From positions 1 through 64,000 of the forward strand of contig CALXBH010000007.1 in the NCBI GenBank assembly GCA_944386475.1: DNA of 64,000 nucleotides. The letters are read 5' to 3'. The notes under the pieces are model-generated. The model saw only the letters and a list, made by a program, of their open reading frames with translations, made no database searches and was not told where the DNA came from. The translations under genes were made by a program, and so were the position numbers. This document shows positions 25,864 to 33,248 of the stretch, piece by piece (position 1 is the stretch's first letter; the number at the start of each line of letters is the position of its first letter). Origin of the DNA: an uncultured Clostridia bacterium (lineage in GTDB: Bacteria > Bacillota > Clostridia > Oscillospirales > Ruminococcaceae).

Positions 25864-26648
25864 TATATCTTTATGACGGCACTCTTCAGGGCCTTTTAAC
25901 CTGTGTATTTGAAAGCTTTTCCTGCAAGGAGCTTCCCATGCACATCTACACTCAGGAGGAATGCGAGCTTTCCCTGTTTACCGCCAAATGGGTGGACACC
26001 GATGAGGAAAAGGCCCGGCGGGTATGGGAATCCATCCCGAAAAAAATTTCCACCCGGGCAAGACAGCTTGTGCTGCAGAGCTTTTATACCTGCCTGCCGG
26101 ACAAGGAACGGCATATTTTGGACTTTCTGCGGCTGGGATACGCCGCAGGGCCGTCGGTGACCGAGCGGATCACCGACGAGCGGGTTTTTGTGCTGCAAAA
26201 GGCGGTGAAGCATCTGCTAAACGAGGCCCATCTGCTCAAAGGTTTTTTGCGCTTTTCCATCCACGGCAACGTGATGGTCGGGGTGATCGAGCCAAAAAAT
26301 TACGCCCTCTCCCTGATCGCGGAGCATTTTTGCAACCGGTATCCCGAGGAATCCTTTCTGATCTATGACAAGACCCACAAACAGGCGCTGGTGTACCAGT
26401 CCTACCAGGCGGTCATCCTCCAGCTGGACAGCTTTGAAATCCCCAAGGAAGGGGAGGAAGAGCTCCGCTACCAGCGTCTGTGGCAGCGGTTTTACGACAC
26501 GGTGGGCGTGGAAGGCCGGTATAATCCCAAATGCCGCATGACCCATATGCCCAAGCGCTATTGGGGGAACATGGTGGAGATGGCGCCCCGGGAAAACCAC
26601 AGCGATGCTTATGCGGATAAACCCGCTTTCACCAGCCTTACAGCCTAA
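25842..26648 (+). CDS. TIGR03915/DUF4130-type putative DNA metabolism protein
   Basis: A 268-residue protein of the family that pairs with the upstream radical SAM class. In some Proteobacteria the same domain is fused to a uracil-DNA-glycosylase-type domain. Visible family features: YLYDGTLQGLLTCVFESF at the start, LQKAVKHLLNEAHLLKGFLRF in the middle, and RMTHMPKRYWGNMVEM at the end. The reaction is unknown. It overlaps the preceding gene by 22 bp and has its own AAAGGAGAG, so the two are coupled and share SOS control. Confidence 0.9.
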   Translation: MPWRTDVVYLYDGTLQGLLTCVFESFSCKELPMHIYTQEECELSLFTAKWVDTDEEKARRVWESIPKKISTRARQLVLQSFYTCLPDKERHILDFLRLGYAAGPSVTERITDERVFVLQKAVKHLLNEAHLLKGFLRFSIHGNVMVGVIEPKNYALSLIAEHFCNRYPEESFLIYDKTHKQALVYQSYQAVILQLDSFEIPKEGEEELRYQRLWQRFYDTVGVEGRYNPKCRMTHMPKRYWGNMVEMAPRENHSDAYADKPAFTSLTA

Positions 26649-26664
26649 ACATCTGCCTATAGAC

Positions 26665-26700
26665 AAAAACGTCCCCGGCTGCATGCAGCCGGGGACGTTT
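26665..26700. terminator. Bidirectional terminator
   Basis: A 36-base perfect palindrome (GC-rich core, AAAA/TTTT ends) between the SOS operon and the convergent DUF454 gene. Confidence 0.92.
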
Positions 26701-26702
26701 TG

Positions 26703-27077
26703 CTATTCTTTTTTGTCATCAGGGAGCGTTTTGATCCGGAAGAAAAAGTAGTAATACTGAATCAGGACAACCCCCACAAGGATCACCCGGACGGCTAAAA
26801 TATCCACCAAAAGAAAGGAGATGAAAATCGCCAGGGTGGAAACAGCCAGGATGCGAAGCTTCACCCTCATGGTCATGCCTCGGGTTTCCATAAAGGACTT
26901 TAAGTTTTTCTCATACAGCTTGGTGCTACAAAACCAACGGTGAAACCGCTGGGAGCTTTTGGCAAAACAGGCGGAGGACAACAGCAAAAAGGGAGCTGTC
27001 GGCAGCACCGGCACAAACGCGCCCACTGCGCCTAAGCCTAAAAAGACAAATGCCAAAATCCACAGCAGCAGTTTCAT
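26703..27077 (-). CDS. YbaN/DUF454 family inner-membrane protein
   Basis: A 124-residue membrane protein of the DUF454 family, function unknown. The start LLWILAFVFLGLGAVGAFVPVLPTAPFLLLS-type segment with its GxVLPxxPTAPF core, then CFAKSSQRFHRWF, is the family signature. A second hydrophobic region spans about 75-112. The gene lies 47 bp downstream of hndD and may be the last gene of that operon. Confidence 0.9.
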   Translation of the reverse strand: MKLLLWILAFVFLGLGAVGAFVPVLPTAPFLLLSSACFAKSSQRFHRWFCSTKLYEKNLKSFMETRGMTMRVKLRILAVSTLAIFISFLLVDILAVRVILVGVVLIQYYYFFFRIKTLPDDKKE

Positions 27078-27124
27078 TACTCATCCTCTTTCAGTATCAA
27101 ATAAGGTTCCCTAAAGCATCCGGA

Positions 27125-28867
27125 TTAATAGACGCTGCGTTTGACATATTTGGTGTGCAAAATCTCATGAGCCTTGTGGCTGCCGGGCTTCTCCAAAAAC
27201 TCGCTGTACAGCGTTTTGATAACCGGGCTTTCATGGGATTTGCGCAGAGGCATGTTGCGGTCTTCTTCATACAGCGCCGCTGCCCGTTTGGCCTTTAAGT
27301 CCACAAAGTTGCGGACCGAAGCGGGCTGGGTAGGCTGGCCGCCGCCGTTGACACAGCCGCCCGGGCAGGCCATCACTTCGATAAAGTGATAGTTTTTCTT
27401 GCCCGCTTTTACGTCGTCAAGAAGCTTGCGGGCGTTGGCCAGGCCGGAAACGACCGCCACATTGACGTCCATGCCCGCCACCTGATAGGTGGCCTCCTTG
27501 ATGTCCTTGGTGCCGCGGACTTCCTCGAAATCGAGCTTTTTCAGTTCCTCGCCGGTGAGGGTCTCCACAGCGGTGCGCAGGGCGGCTTCCATGACGCCGC
27601 CAGTGGCGCCGAAGATTGCGCCTGCACCGGTAGAGTCTCCTAAAGGAGAATCAAAGTCCTCATCGGGCAGCTCGTTAAACAGAAGGCCCGCCCGGTTAAT
27701 CATCCGGGCCAGTTCCCGGGTGGTCAGGGAGATGTCTACATCCGGCACGCCCGCCGCGCTTTGGAAGTCTCGTTTAACCTCGAATTTCTTGGCGGTGCAG
27801 GGCATGATGCTGACGCATACGATGTCTTTGGGATCAATGCCCATCTTCTGGGCGTAATAGGTTTTAATGATCGCGCCGGACATCTGCTGGGGAGATTTGC
27901 AGGAGGACAGATTATCCAGCATATCGGGATAATAATGCTCGCAGAATTTGACCCATCCGGGAGAGCAGGATGTAATCATCGGCAGCTTGCCGCCGTTTTT
28001 CACCCGCTCGATAAACTCGTTAGCCTCTTCCATAATGGTCAGATCCGCGCCAAAGTCGGTGTCAAACACCTTATCAAAGCCCAGACGGCGCAGAGCATCC
28101 ACCATCTTGCCCTTGACGTTGGTGCCGATGGGAAGCCCGAAAGCCTCGCCTAAAGTTGCGCGGATGGAGGGAGCGGTGTGGACCACCACATGCTTATTGG
28201 GATCGTGCAACGCATCCCATACAGCCTGGGTGTCGTCCTTTTCGCTGAGAGCGCCGGTGGGGCAGGCAACGATACACTGGCCGCAGGATACACAGCTGGT
28301 CTCTGCAAGATCCTTTTCAAAGGCGCAGCCGATGTGGGTACTGAATCCTCTTTCATTGGCGTCGATAACGCCGATGCCCTGCATTTTGGAGCAGGCGGCC
28401 ACACACCGGCGGCAGAGAATACATTTGTTGTTGTCCCGGTACATATGCGCGGCGGAATCATCAATGTCGTAGTGGATTTTTTCGCCTTCAAAATAGGTTT
28501 CATCATCCACCTTGTAATCATAGCAAAGCTTTTGCAGTTCGCAGCTGCCGCTGCGAACGCAGGACAGACATTTGCGCTCATGGGTGGAGAGGATCAGTTC
28601 CAGCGTCAGCTTGCGGGCGTTGAGCACCTTGGGGGAGTTGGTGATGACCTCCATTCCCTCGTTAACAGGATATACGCAGGCGGTGACAAGGCTTTTAGCG
28701 CCCTTTACCTCCACCATGCAGATACGGCAGGCGCCGATCTCGTTGATCTCTTTGAGATAGCAAAGAGTGGGGATATCGATGCCGGCTGAACGTGCCGCTT
28801 CCAAAATCGTGCTGTTTTTGGGCACGGTCAGAGGCATACCATTAATTTTAATATTTACAGTTTCCAT
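27125..28867 (-). CDS. hndD: [FeFe] hydrogenase catalytic subunit of NAD(P)-linked complex (HndD type)
   Basis: Catalytic subunit of a multimeric hydrogenase that exchanges electrons between H2 and NAD(P)H/ferredoxin. The 580 residues hold an N-terminal [2Fe-2S] domain (GACRICMVE), a His/Cys [4Fe-4S] segment (HERKCLSCVRSGSCELQKLC), two [4Fe-4S] motifs (CILCRRCVAAC; CVSCGQCIVACP) and the H-cluster domain: TSCSPGW, MPCTAKKFE and MACPGGCVNGGGQP. The first motif has Ser where the textbook form is TSCCPGW. A C-terminal small-subunit-like tail follows. ATG 28867 follows GAGGAG. Confidence 0.95.
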   Translation of the reverse strand: METVNIKINGMPLTVPKNSTILEAARSAGIDIPTLCYLKEINEIGACRICMVEVKGAKSLVTACVYPVNEGMEVITNSPKVLNARKLTLELILSTHERKCLSCVRSGSCELQKLCYDYKVDDETYFEGEKIHYDIDDSAAHMYRDNNKCILCRRCVAACSKMQGIGVIDANERGFSTHIGCAFEKDLAETSCVSCGQCIVACPTGALSEKDDTQAVWDALHDPNKHVVVHTAPSIRATLGEAFGLPIGTNVKGKMVDALRRLGFDKVFDTDFGADLTIMEEANEFIERVKNGGKLPMITSCSPGWVKFCEHYYPDMLDNLSSCKSPQQMSGAIIKTYYAQKMGIDPKDIVCVSIMPCTAKKFEVKRDFQSAAGVPDVDISLTTRELARMINRAGLLFNELPDEDFDSPLGDSTGAGAIFGATGGVMEAALRTAVETLTGEELKKLDFEEVRGTKDIKEATYQVAGMDVNVAVVSGLANARKLLDDVKAGKKNYHFIEVMACPGGCVNGGGQPTQPASVRNFVDLKAKRAAALYEEDRNMPLRKSHESPVIKTLYSEFLEKPGSHKAHEILHTKYVKRSVY

Positions 28868-28885
28868 TCGGTACACTCCTCTTCC

Positions 28886-30673
28886 TTACTTCTTCTCGAT
28901 AGCGCCGAAGCGGCATTTTTCCATACAGGCGCCGCACTTGATACACTTATTTTTATCAATGTGGTGCGGGTTCTTCACGTCTCCCGTGATGGCGCCGGCA
29001 GGGCAGACACGGGCGCAAAGAGTACAGCCTTTACATTTGTTTTCGTCGATTTCGTAGCTGAGGAGCGCTTTACATACCCCGGCAGGACATTTTTTGTCTA
29101 CCACATGGGCGATGTATTCATCCCGGAAATACCGAAGGGTGGACAAAACAGGGTTGGGAGCCGTCTGCCCCAGGCCGCACAGGGAGTTTGCCTTTACATG
29201 ATAGCAAAGCTCTTCCAGACGGTCCAAGTCCTCCATGGTAGCGGTGCCATGGGTGATCTTGGTGAGCAGCTCCAGCATCCGCTTGGTACCGACCCGGCAG
29301 GGAGTACATTTGCCGCAGCTTTCGTCCACGGTGAATTCCAGGAAGAATTTAGCGATATCCACCATACAGGTGTCCTCGTCCATGACAATCAGGCCGCCGG
29401 AGCCCATCATGGAGCCGATGGCGATCAGGTTGTCATAGTCGATGGGAATGTCGATATGCTCTGCGGGGATGCAGCCGCCGGAAGGACCGCCGGTCTGGGC
29501 CGCTTTAAACTTCTTGCCGTCGGGGATGCCGCCGCCGATCTCTTCGATGATCTCCCGCAGGGTGGTGCCCATGGGAACCTCCACCAGACCGGTGTTGTGG
29601 ATCTTACCGCCCAGGGCGAACACCTTGGTGCCTTTGGATTTTTCGGTTCCCATCGAGGAGAACCAATCCGCGCCCTTGAGGATGATCTGGGGGATGTTGG
29701 CGTAGGTTTCCACGTTGTTTAAGATGGTGGGCTTTTGGAACAATCCCTTGACCGCCGGGTAGGGAGGGCGGGGATGGGGTTCGCCCCGGTGGCCTTCGAT
29801 GGAGGTCATCAGCGCGGTTTCCTCGCCGCAGACAAACGCGCCCGCGCCCAAACGCAGGTCAATATCAAAATCAAAGCCGGAATCAAAGATATTTTTGCCT
29901 AACAGGCCGTATTCCCGGGCCTGTTTGATAGCGATTTCCAAACGCTTAACAGCGATAGGATACTCCGCCCGGACATATATGTAACCTTGGGTCGCGCCGA
30001 TGGCGTAACCGGCGATGGCCATCGCCTCCAACACGGCATGGGGATCGCCCTCCAGAATAGAGCGGTCCATAAACGCGCCCGGGTCGCCCTCGTCGGCGTT
30101 GCAGCAGACGTATTTTTGGTCGGCGTCGTTCATCCGGGCAAGGCCCCATTTTACGCCGGTGGGGAAGCCGCCGCCGCCCCGGCCACGCAGGCCGCTGTCC
30201 TTGATCACCTGGATAACCTGCTCGGGGGTGTACTCGGTGAGCACCTTGCCCAGAGCCTCATAGCCGTCCATGGCGATGTATTCGTCGATGTTTTCCGGGT
30301 TAATCACGCCGCAGTTGCGCAGAGCCACCCGGTGCTGTTTTTTATAAAACGTCGTGTCGTTTAAGGACTTCACGCCGTCGTCCGCCACCGTCTCCTGATA
30401 CAGAAGGCGCTGGACAATACGGCCTTTTAACAGATGCTCCGACACGATCTCCGGGATGTCGTCCGGCTTGACCCGGGAATAAAAGCTCCCCTCCGGATAG
30501 ACGATCATGATGGGGCCTAAGGCGCACAGGCCGAAGCATCCGGTTTTAATCACTTTAATTTCTTTATCAAGGCCCTGTTTTTTGATCTCCTCTTCCAGGA
30601 CGTTGATGATCTGCTGACTGCCCGAGGAAGTACATCCGGTACCACCGCAGACCAGTACGTGAGAACGATACAT
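28886..30673 (-). CDS. hndC: NADH-binding flavoprotein subunit of the hydrogenase (NuoF/HndC type)
   Basis: Carries FMN and the NAD(P)H site of the complex. Of 595 residues, the N-terminus is a thioredoxin-like [2Fe-2S] domain (CGGTGCTSSG, later CFGLCALGP). The NuoF core has GLRGRGGGGFPTGVKW (NAD), CNADEGDPGAFMDR, and GAFVCGEETALMTSIEG (FMN), followed by a [4Fe-4S] site ESCGKCTPCRVG. Two C-terminal ferredoxin motifs (CKGCTLCARVCP; CIKCGACMEKC) end the chain. The set of clusters is that expected of electron-bifurcating HydB/HndC, but bifurcation itself is not shown by sequence. ATG 30673 follows AAGGAGG. Confidence 0.95.
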   Translation of the reverse strand: MYRSHVLVCGGTGCTSSGSQQIINVLEEEIKKQGLDKEIKVIKTGCFGLCALGPIMIVYPEGSFYSRVKPDDIPEIVSEHLLKGRIVQRLLYQETVADDGVKSLNDTTFYKKQHRVALRNCGVINPENIDEYIAMDGYEALGKVLTEYTPEQVIQVIKDSGLRGRGGGGFPTGVKWGLARMNDADQKYVCCNADEGDPGAFMDRSILEGDPHAVLEAMAIAGYAIGATQGYIYVRAEYPIAVKRLEIAIKQAREYGLLGKNIFDSGFDFDIDLRLGAGAFVCGEETALMTSIEGHRGEPHPRPPYPAVKGLFQKPTILNNVETYANIPQIILKGADWFSSMGTEKSKGTKVFALGGKIHNTGLVEVPMGTTLREIIEEIGGGIPDGKKFKAAQTGGPSGGCIPAEHIDIPIDYDNLIAIGSMMGSGGLIVMDEDTCMVDIAKFFLEFTVDESCGKCTPCRVGTKRMLELLTKITHGTATMEDLDRLEELCYHVKANSLCGLGQTAPNPVLSTLRYFRDEYIAHVVDKKCPAGVCKALLSYEIDENKCKGCTLCARVCPAGAITGDVKNPHHIDKNKCIKCGACMEKCRFGAIEKK

Positions 30674-30686
30674 GGGTAAATCCTCC

Positions 30687-31058
30687 TTACTTTGCGTTTG
30701 CACCGATGGTGTACTCGCTGACCACGTTGCCGTTGACCAGATGGTCGGCTACGACCCGGGCAGCTTTTTCGGGGGTCATTTTTACATAGGTTGTCTTTTG
30801 TCCGTCGGGGGTAAAGATCTCCACCACGGGTTCATACTGGCAGATGCCGATGCAGCCGGTCTGGGTGACCGCCACATTGTTTAAATTGCGCTTAGCCACT
30901 TCTTCGGTAAACGCGTTGAGCACCGGGCGGGCGCCGGCGGCGATCCCGCAGGTAGCCATACCCACAACCACGCGGATGCAGTCGTTTCCTTCCTGCCGCA
31001 CATGGACGCTGTTTTTGGCTTTATCCCGAATGGCCTTTAATTCTTCCAGACTTTTCAT
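30687..31058 (-). CDS. hndB: Thioredoxin-like [2Fe-2S] subunit of the hydrogenase (HndB type)
   Basis: A 123-residue [2Fe-2S] protein. Cluster ligands are likely in MATCGIAAGARPV and TGCIGICQYEP, separated as in thioredoxin-like ferredoxins. It starts with a helical MKSLEELKAIRDKAKNSV. It lies 13 bp before hndC in the same orientation, as in other HndABCD operons, and probably passes electrons between subunits. Confidence 0.9.
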   Translation of the reverse strand: MKSLEELKAIRDKAKNSVHVRQEGNDCIRVVVGMATCGIAAGARPVLNAFTEEVAKRNLNNVAVTQTGCIGICQYEPVVEIFTPDGQKTTYVKMTPEKAARVVADHLVNGNVVSEYTIGANAK

Positions 31059-31073
31059 AAGTTAAGCACCACC

Positions 31074-31625
31074 TTATTCTTCGTTAAGTTCTAGTTGAGC
31101 CTCATGTTCATTGATATAATCCCGGATAAACAACAGCACATCCGGGGAATTGATGGGGACGCCTTCTAAAATCTCTTTGATCTGGCGGGTGTCCATCACA
31201 AATTCCCGGCCGTCCAGCCGGCTTTGATACACAAAGTCGATGGAGGGGTTAACCGAGATTAAAGAGGTCATCGTCGCCGTCATATCCCCCACCGGCAGCA
31301 TGTCGATGTGGTCGGTGTGGTAAAAGGCGGATACCACCGTCCCTTTTCCGGGCTGGGAGGTAATAGAAAAGCTTCCTCCCGTCATTTCAGCGGTCATTTT
31401 AAACAGGGGGACGCCGAGCCCCACCTTCCGGGTCGTCCGGGTGGTAAAAAAAGGATCGGTTACCCGGGCAATCTGCTGTTCATCCATTCCGCAGCCGTCG
31501 TCGCTGATGACGATGGAAAGGGTATTGTCCGCTGTGGAACGCTCCATCGTGATTCCGATGAGCGACGCGCCGGCCTTAATAGAATTCTGCGCAATGTCCA
31601 GAACGTTCAGTGAAAGCTCCTGCAT
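31074..31625 (-). CDS. GHKL ATPase-domain protein in the hydrogenase operon
   Basis: A 183-residue protein with a histidine-kinase-type ATPase domain but no phospho-acceptor histidine domain or sensor. The N-box (LDIAQNSIKAGA) and G-boxes (SDDGCGMD, GLGVPLFKMTAEMTGG, GKGTVVSAFY) are in order. It is placed between hndA and hndB, a gene order known in clostridial hydrogenase clusters. A regulatory role with the sensory-type hydrogenase on the opposite strand is inferred. It ends with a short helical tail. Confidence 0.85.
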   Translation of the reverse strand: MQELSLNVLDIAQNSIKAGASLIGITMERSTADNTLSIVISDDGCGMDEQQIARVTDPFFTTRTTRKVGLGVPLFKMTAEMTGGSFSITSQPGKGTVVSAFYHTDHIDMLPVGDMTATMTSLISVNPSIDFVYQSRLDGREFVMDTRQIKEILEGVPINSPDVLLFIRDYINEHEAQLELNEE

Positions 31626-31627
31626 GG

Positions 31628-32125
31628 CTATTCAGCGTATTTCGCCAAAATGTCGTCGATGTCGTCCACTTCCAGACGGCCGTATACATCGTCGTTGACG
31701 GTGATAACGGGCGCGAGGCCGCAGGCGCCGATGCAGCGGCAGGCCTCTAACGAGAACTTGCCGTCAGGGGTGCATTCGCCTCCCTGAATCCCCAGCTTTT
31801 GCTGAAGCCGGTTGTAGACAGCACCCGAGCCTTTGACGTAGCAGGCGGTGCCAAGACATACAGAAATTTTGTATTTTCCTTTGGGGTTTAAAGCGAATTG
31901 GGAATAAAAAGTCACCACCCCGTAGATTTCCGCCATGGGAACGCCGGTTTCGGTGGCGATTTTCTCCAGCACCTCCTCCGGGAGGTAACCGTAAATTTCC
32001 TGGGCCTTTTGAAGAATGGGCATTAAAAATCCTTTTTCTTCTTTATGCTCATGGATGACGCGCATTAACTCCTCTTCCTGTTCGGGGGTTCCTGTAAAAG
32101 GAATCGCGCATTTTTTGTTTGCCAT
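31628..32125 (-). CDS. hndA: NuoE-like [2Fe-2S] subunit of the hydrogenase (HndA type)
   Basis: A 165-residue NuoE-type protein. The helical N-terminal half (LMPILQKAQEIYGYLPEEVLEKIA) leads into the thioredoxin-like [2Fe-2S] half with ISVCLGTACYVKG and EACRCIGACGLAPV, giving the four cysteine ligands. First gene of the minus-strand operon. ATG 32125 follows AAGGAGGC; a start at 32146 would skip this site. Confidence 0.94.
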   Translation of the reverse strand: MANKKCAIPFTGTPEQEEELMRVIHEHKEEKGFLMPILQKAQEIYGYLPEEVLEKIATETGVPMAEIYGVVTFYSQFALNPKGKYKISVCLGTACYVKGSGAVYNRLQQKLGIQGGECTPDGKFSLEACRCIGACGLAPVITVNDDVYGRLEVDDIDDILAKYAE

Positions 32126-32208
32126 ACAAAGAGCCTCCTTAAACAATTAAAGTGCCGGACACTGCTGGACGCTGCAAAAGGACAGCCAAAGTCCGCACAT
32201 TTACTAAA

Positions 32209-32217
32209 ATTATAACA
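32209..32217 (-). promoter_or_regulatory. Extended -10 promoter of the hnd operon
   Basis: On the minus strand TG-T-TATAAT forms a perfect extended -10; no good -35 is seen at 17 bp (TGGATT at 32232-32237). It gives a leader of about 75 bases to hndA. Confidence 0.6.
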
Positions 32218-32312
32218 TTTAGAAATGACAAAATCCATATAGGACAGTAGATAAATATCTGTTCTTTTTTTGTTTATTTATCACAAAAATAAAATGACTT
32301 TCTTGCCCTAAG

Positions 32313-32341
32313 TTGCTATTGACGTGTACAACATATATAAT
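32313..32341 (+). promoter_or_regulatory. Promoter of the DRTGG-sensory hydrogenase operon
   Basis: TTGCTA (32313-32318), 17 bp, TATAAT (32336-32341). An imperfect inverted repeat (CCATAT with ATATGG, 32351-32372) follows just downstream and could be an operator. Confidence 0.6.
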
Positions 32342-32409
32342 ATTGATAAGACCATATGTCGAAAAATATATGGGGAAAACACCGGTTTGACCAACACAGG
32401 AGGCTTTGT

Positions 32410-32754
32410 ATGAACATAAGGAACGCAAAAGAGATTTTGGACTGCCAGGTGGTCTGCGGGGAAGAGCTTTTGGATCAGGAAATCCACACGGCCTGCGGGT
32501 CGGATATGATGAGCGACGTGCTGGCTTTTGTGAAGGATCAGTCCATCCTGCTCACCGGCCTTGTCAACCCCCAGGTGATCCGCACGGCGGATATGATGGA
32601 CATGCTGTGCATCGTGTTCGTCCGGGGGAAATGTCCCGATCAGGCGATGATCGACCTGGCCAACGAGCGGGGAATCGTTTTGATGACCACCGGTCACCGG
32701 ATGTTTACCGCCTGCGGCCTTTTATGGGAAAACGGTCTGAGAGGAGGAAACTGA
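32410..32754 (+). CDS. DRTGG-domain protein 1
   Basis: A 114-residue single DRTGG-type domain, a fold found beside CBS domains and in phosphotransacetylase N-termini, and usually without catalytic activity. Typical segments: LDCQVVCGEELLDQEIHTACGSDMMSDVLAF and later IVFVRGKCPDQAMIDLANERGIVLMTTGHRMFTACG. A related copy lies at 34579. ATG 32410 follows CAGGAGG. First gene of the operon divergent from hndA. Confidence 0.82.
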   Translation: MNIRNAKEILDCQVVCGEELLDQEIHTACGSDMMSDVLAFVKDQSILLTGLVNPQVIRTADMMDMLCIVFVRGKCPDQAMIDLANERGIVLMTTGHRMFTACGLLWENGLRGGN

Positions 32755-32760
32755 CTCCTC

Positions 32761-33186
32761 ATGGAAAATACGCTGACACTCCGCTACGAGGTGGACGGGG
32801 AGGATTTTACCCGGGCAGGGGAGGCCTCCGCCGCCGTCAAACGGGCGCTAAAAAAGATGGGAGTATCCCCCGAGGTTGTGCGCAAGGTGGCCATCGCCCT
32901 GTATGAGGGGGAGATCAACATGGTTATCCACGCCGATGGCGGCGTCATCACCGTGGAGGTGACCCCCAAAGAAGTGCGCATGGAGCTTGCCGATCACGGC
33001 AAGGGGATTGAAAACATCGAGCTCGCCATGCAGGAGGGGTATTCCACCGCTCCCGACGAGGTGCGGTCCCTGGGCTTCGGCGCGGGAATGGGGCTTCCCA
33101 ACATGAAAAAATGCTCGGATGAAATGAAGATCGAGAGCACGGTGGGCGTGGGAACCACCGTGACCATGACGGTCTATATCCAGTAG
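32761..33186 (+). CDS. RsbW-like ATP-binding anti-sigma/serine kinase-type protein
   Basis: A 141-residue stand-alone GHKL ATPase domain of the RsbW/SpoIIAB kind. The N-box (VRKVAIALYEGEINMVIHA) and G-boxes (LADHGKGIENIE, GFGAGMGLPNMKKCSD, GVGTTVTMTVYI) are complete. Proteins of this kind phosphorylate an STAS partner or bind a sigma factor. Neither partner lies nearby, so its target is open. Starts 6 bp after the first DRTGG gene. Confidence 0.85.
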   Translation: MENTLTLRYEVDGEDFTRAGEASAAVKRALKKMGVSPEVVRKVAIALYEGEINMVIHADGGVITVEVTPKEVRMELADHGKGIENIELAMQEGYSTAPDEVRSLGFGAGMGLPNMKKCSDEMKIESTVGVGTTVTMTVYIQ

Positions 33187-33248
33187 GAATCAAAGGGCCG
33201 TGAAAGGCCCTTATCTCCCACAATGGTAGGAAGAAAGGAGGACGACAG

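Noticed and set aside
32264-32290. Possible Rex-type redox operator (TTGT...CACAA) upstream of the hnd operon
   Set aside because: The half-sites are spaced one base short of the 18-bp Rex consensus and the centre does not match; the A/T-rich context makes chance likely.
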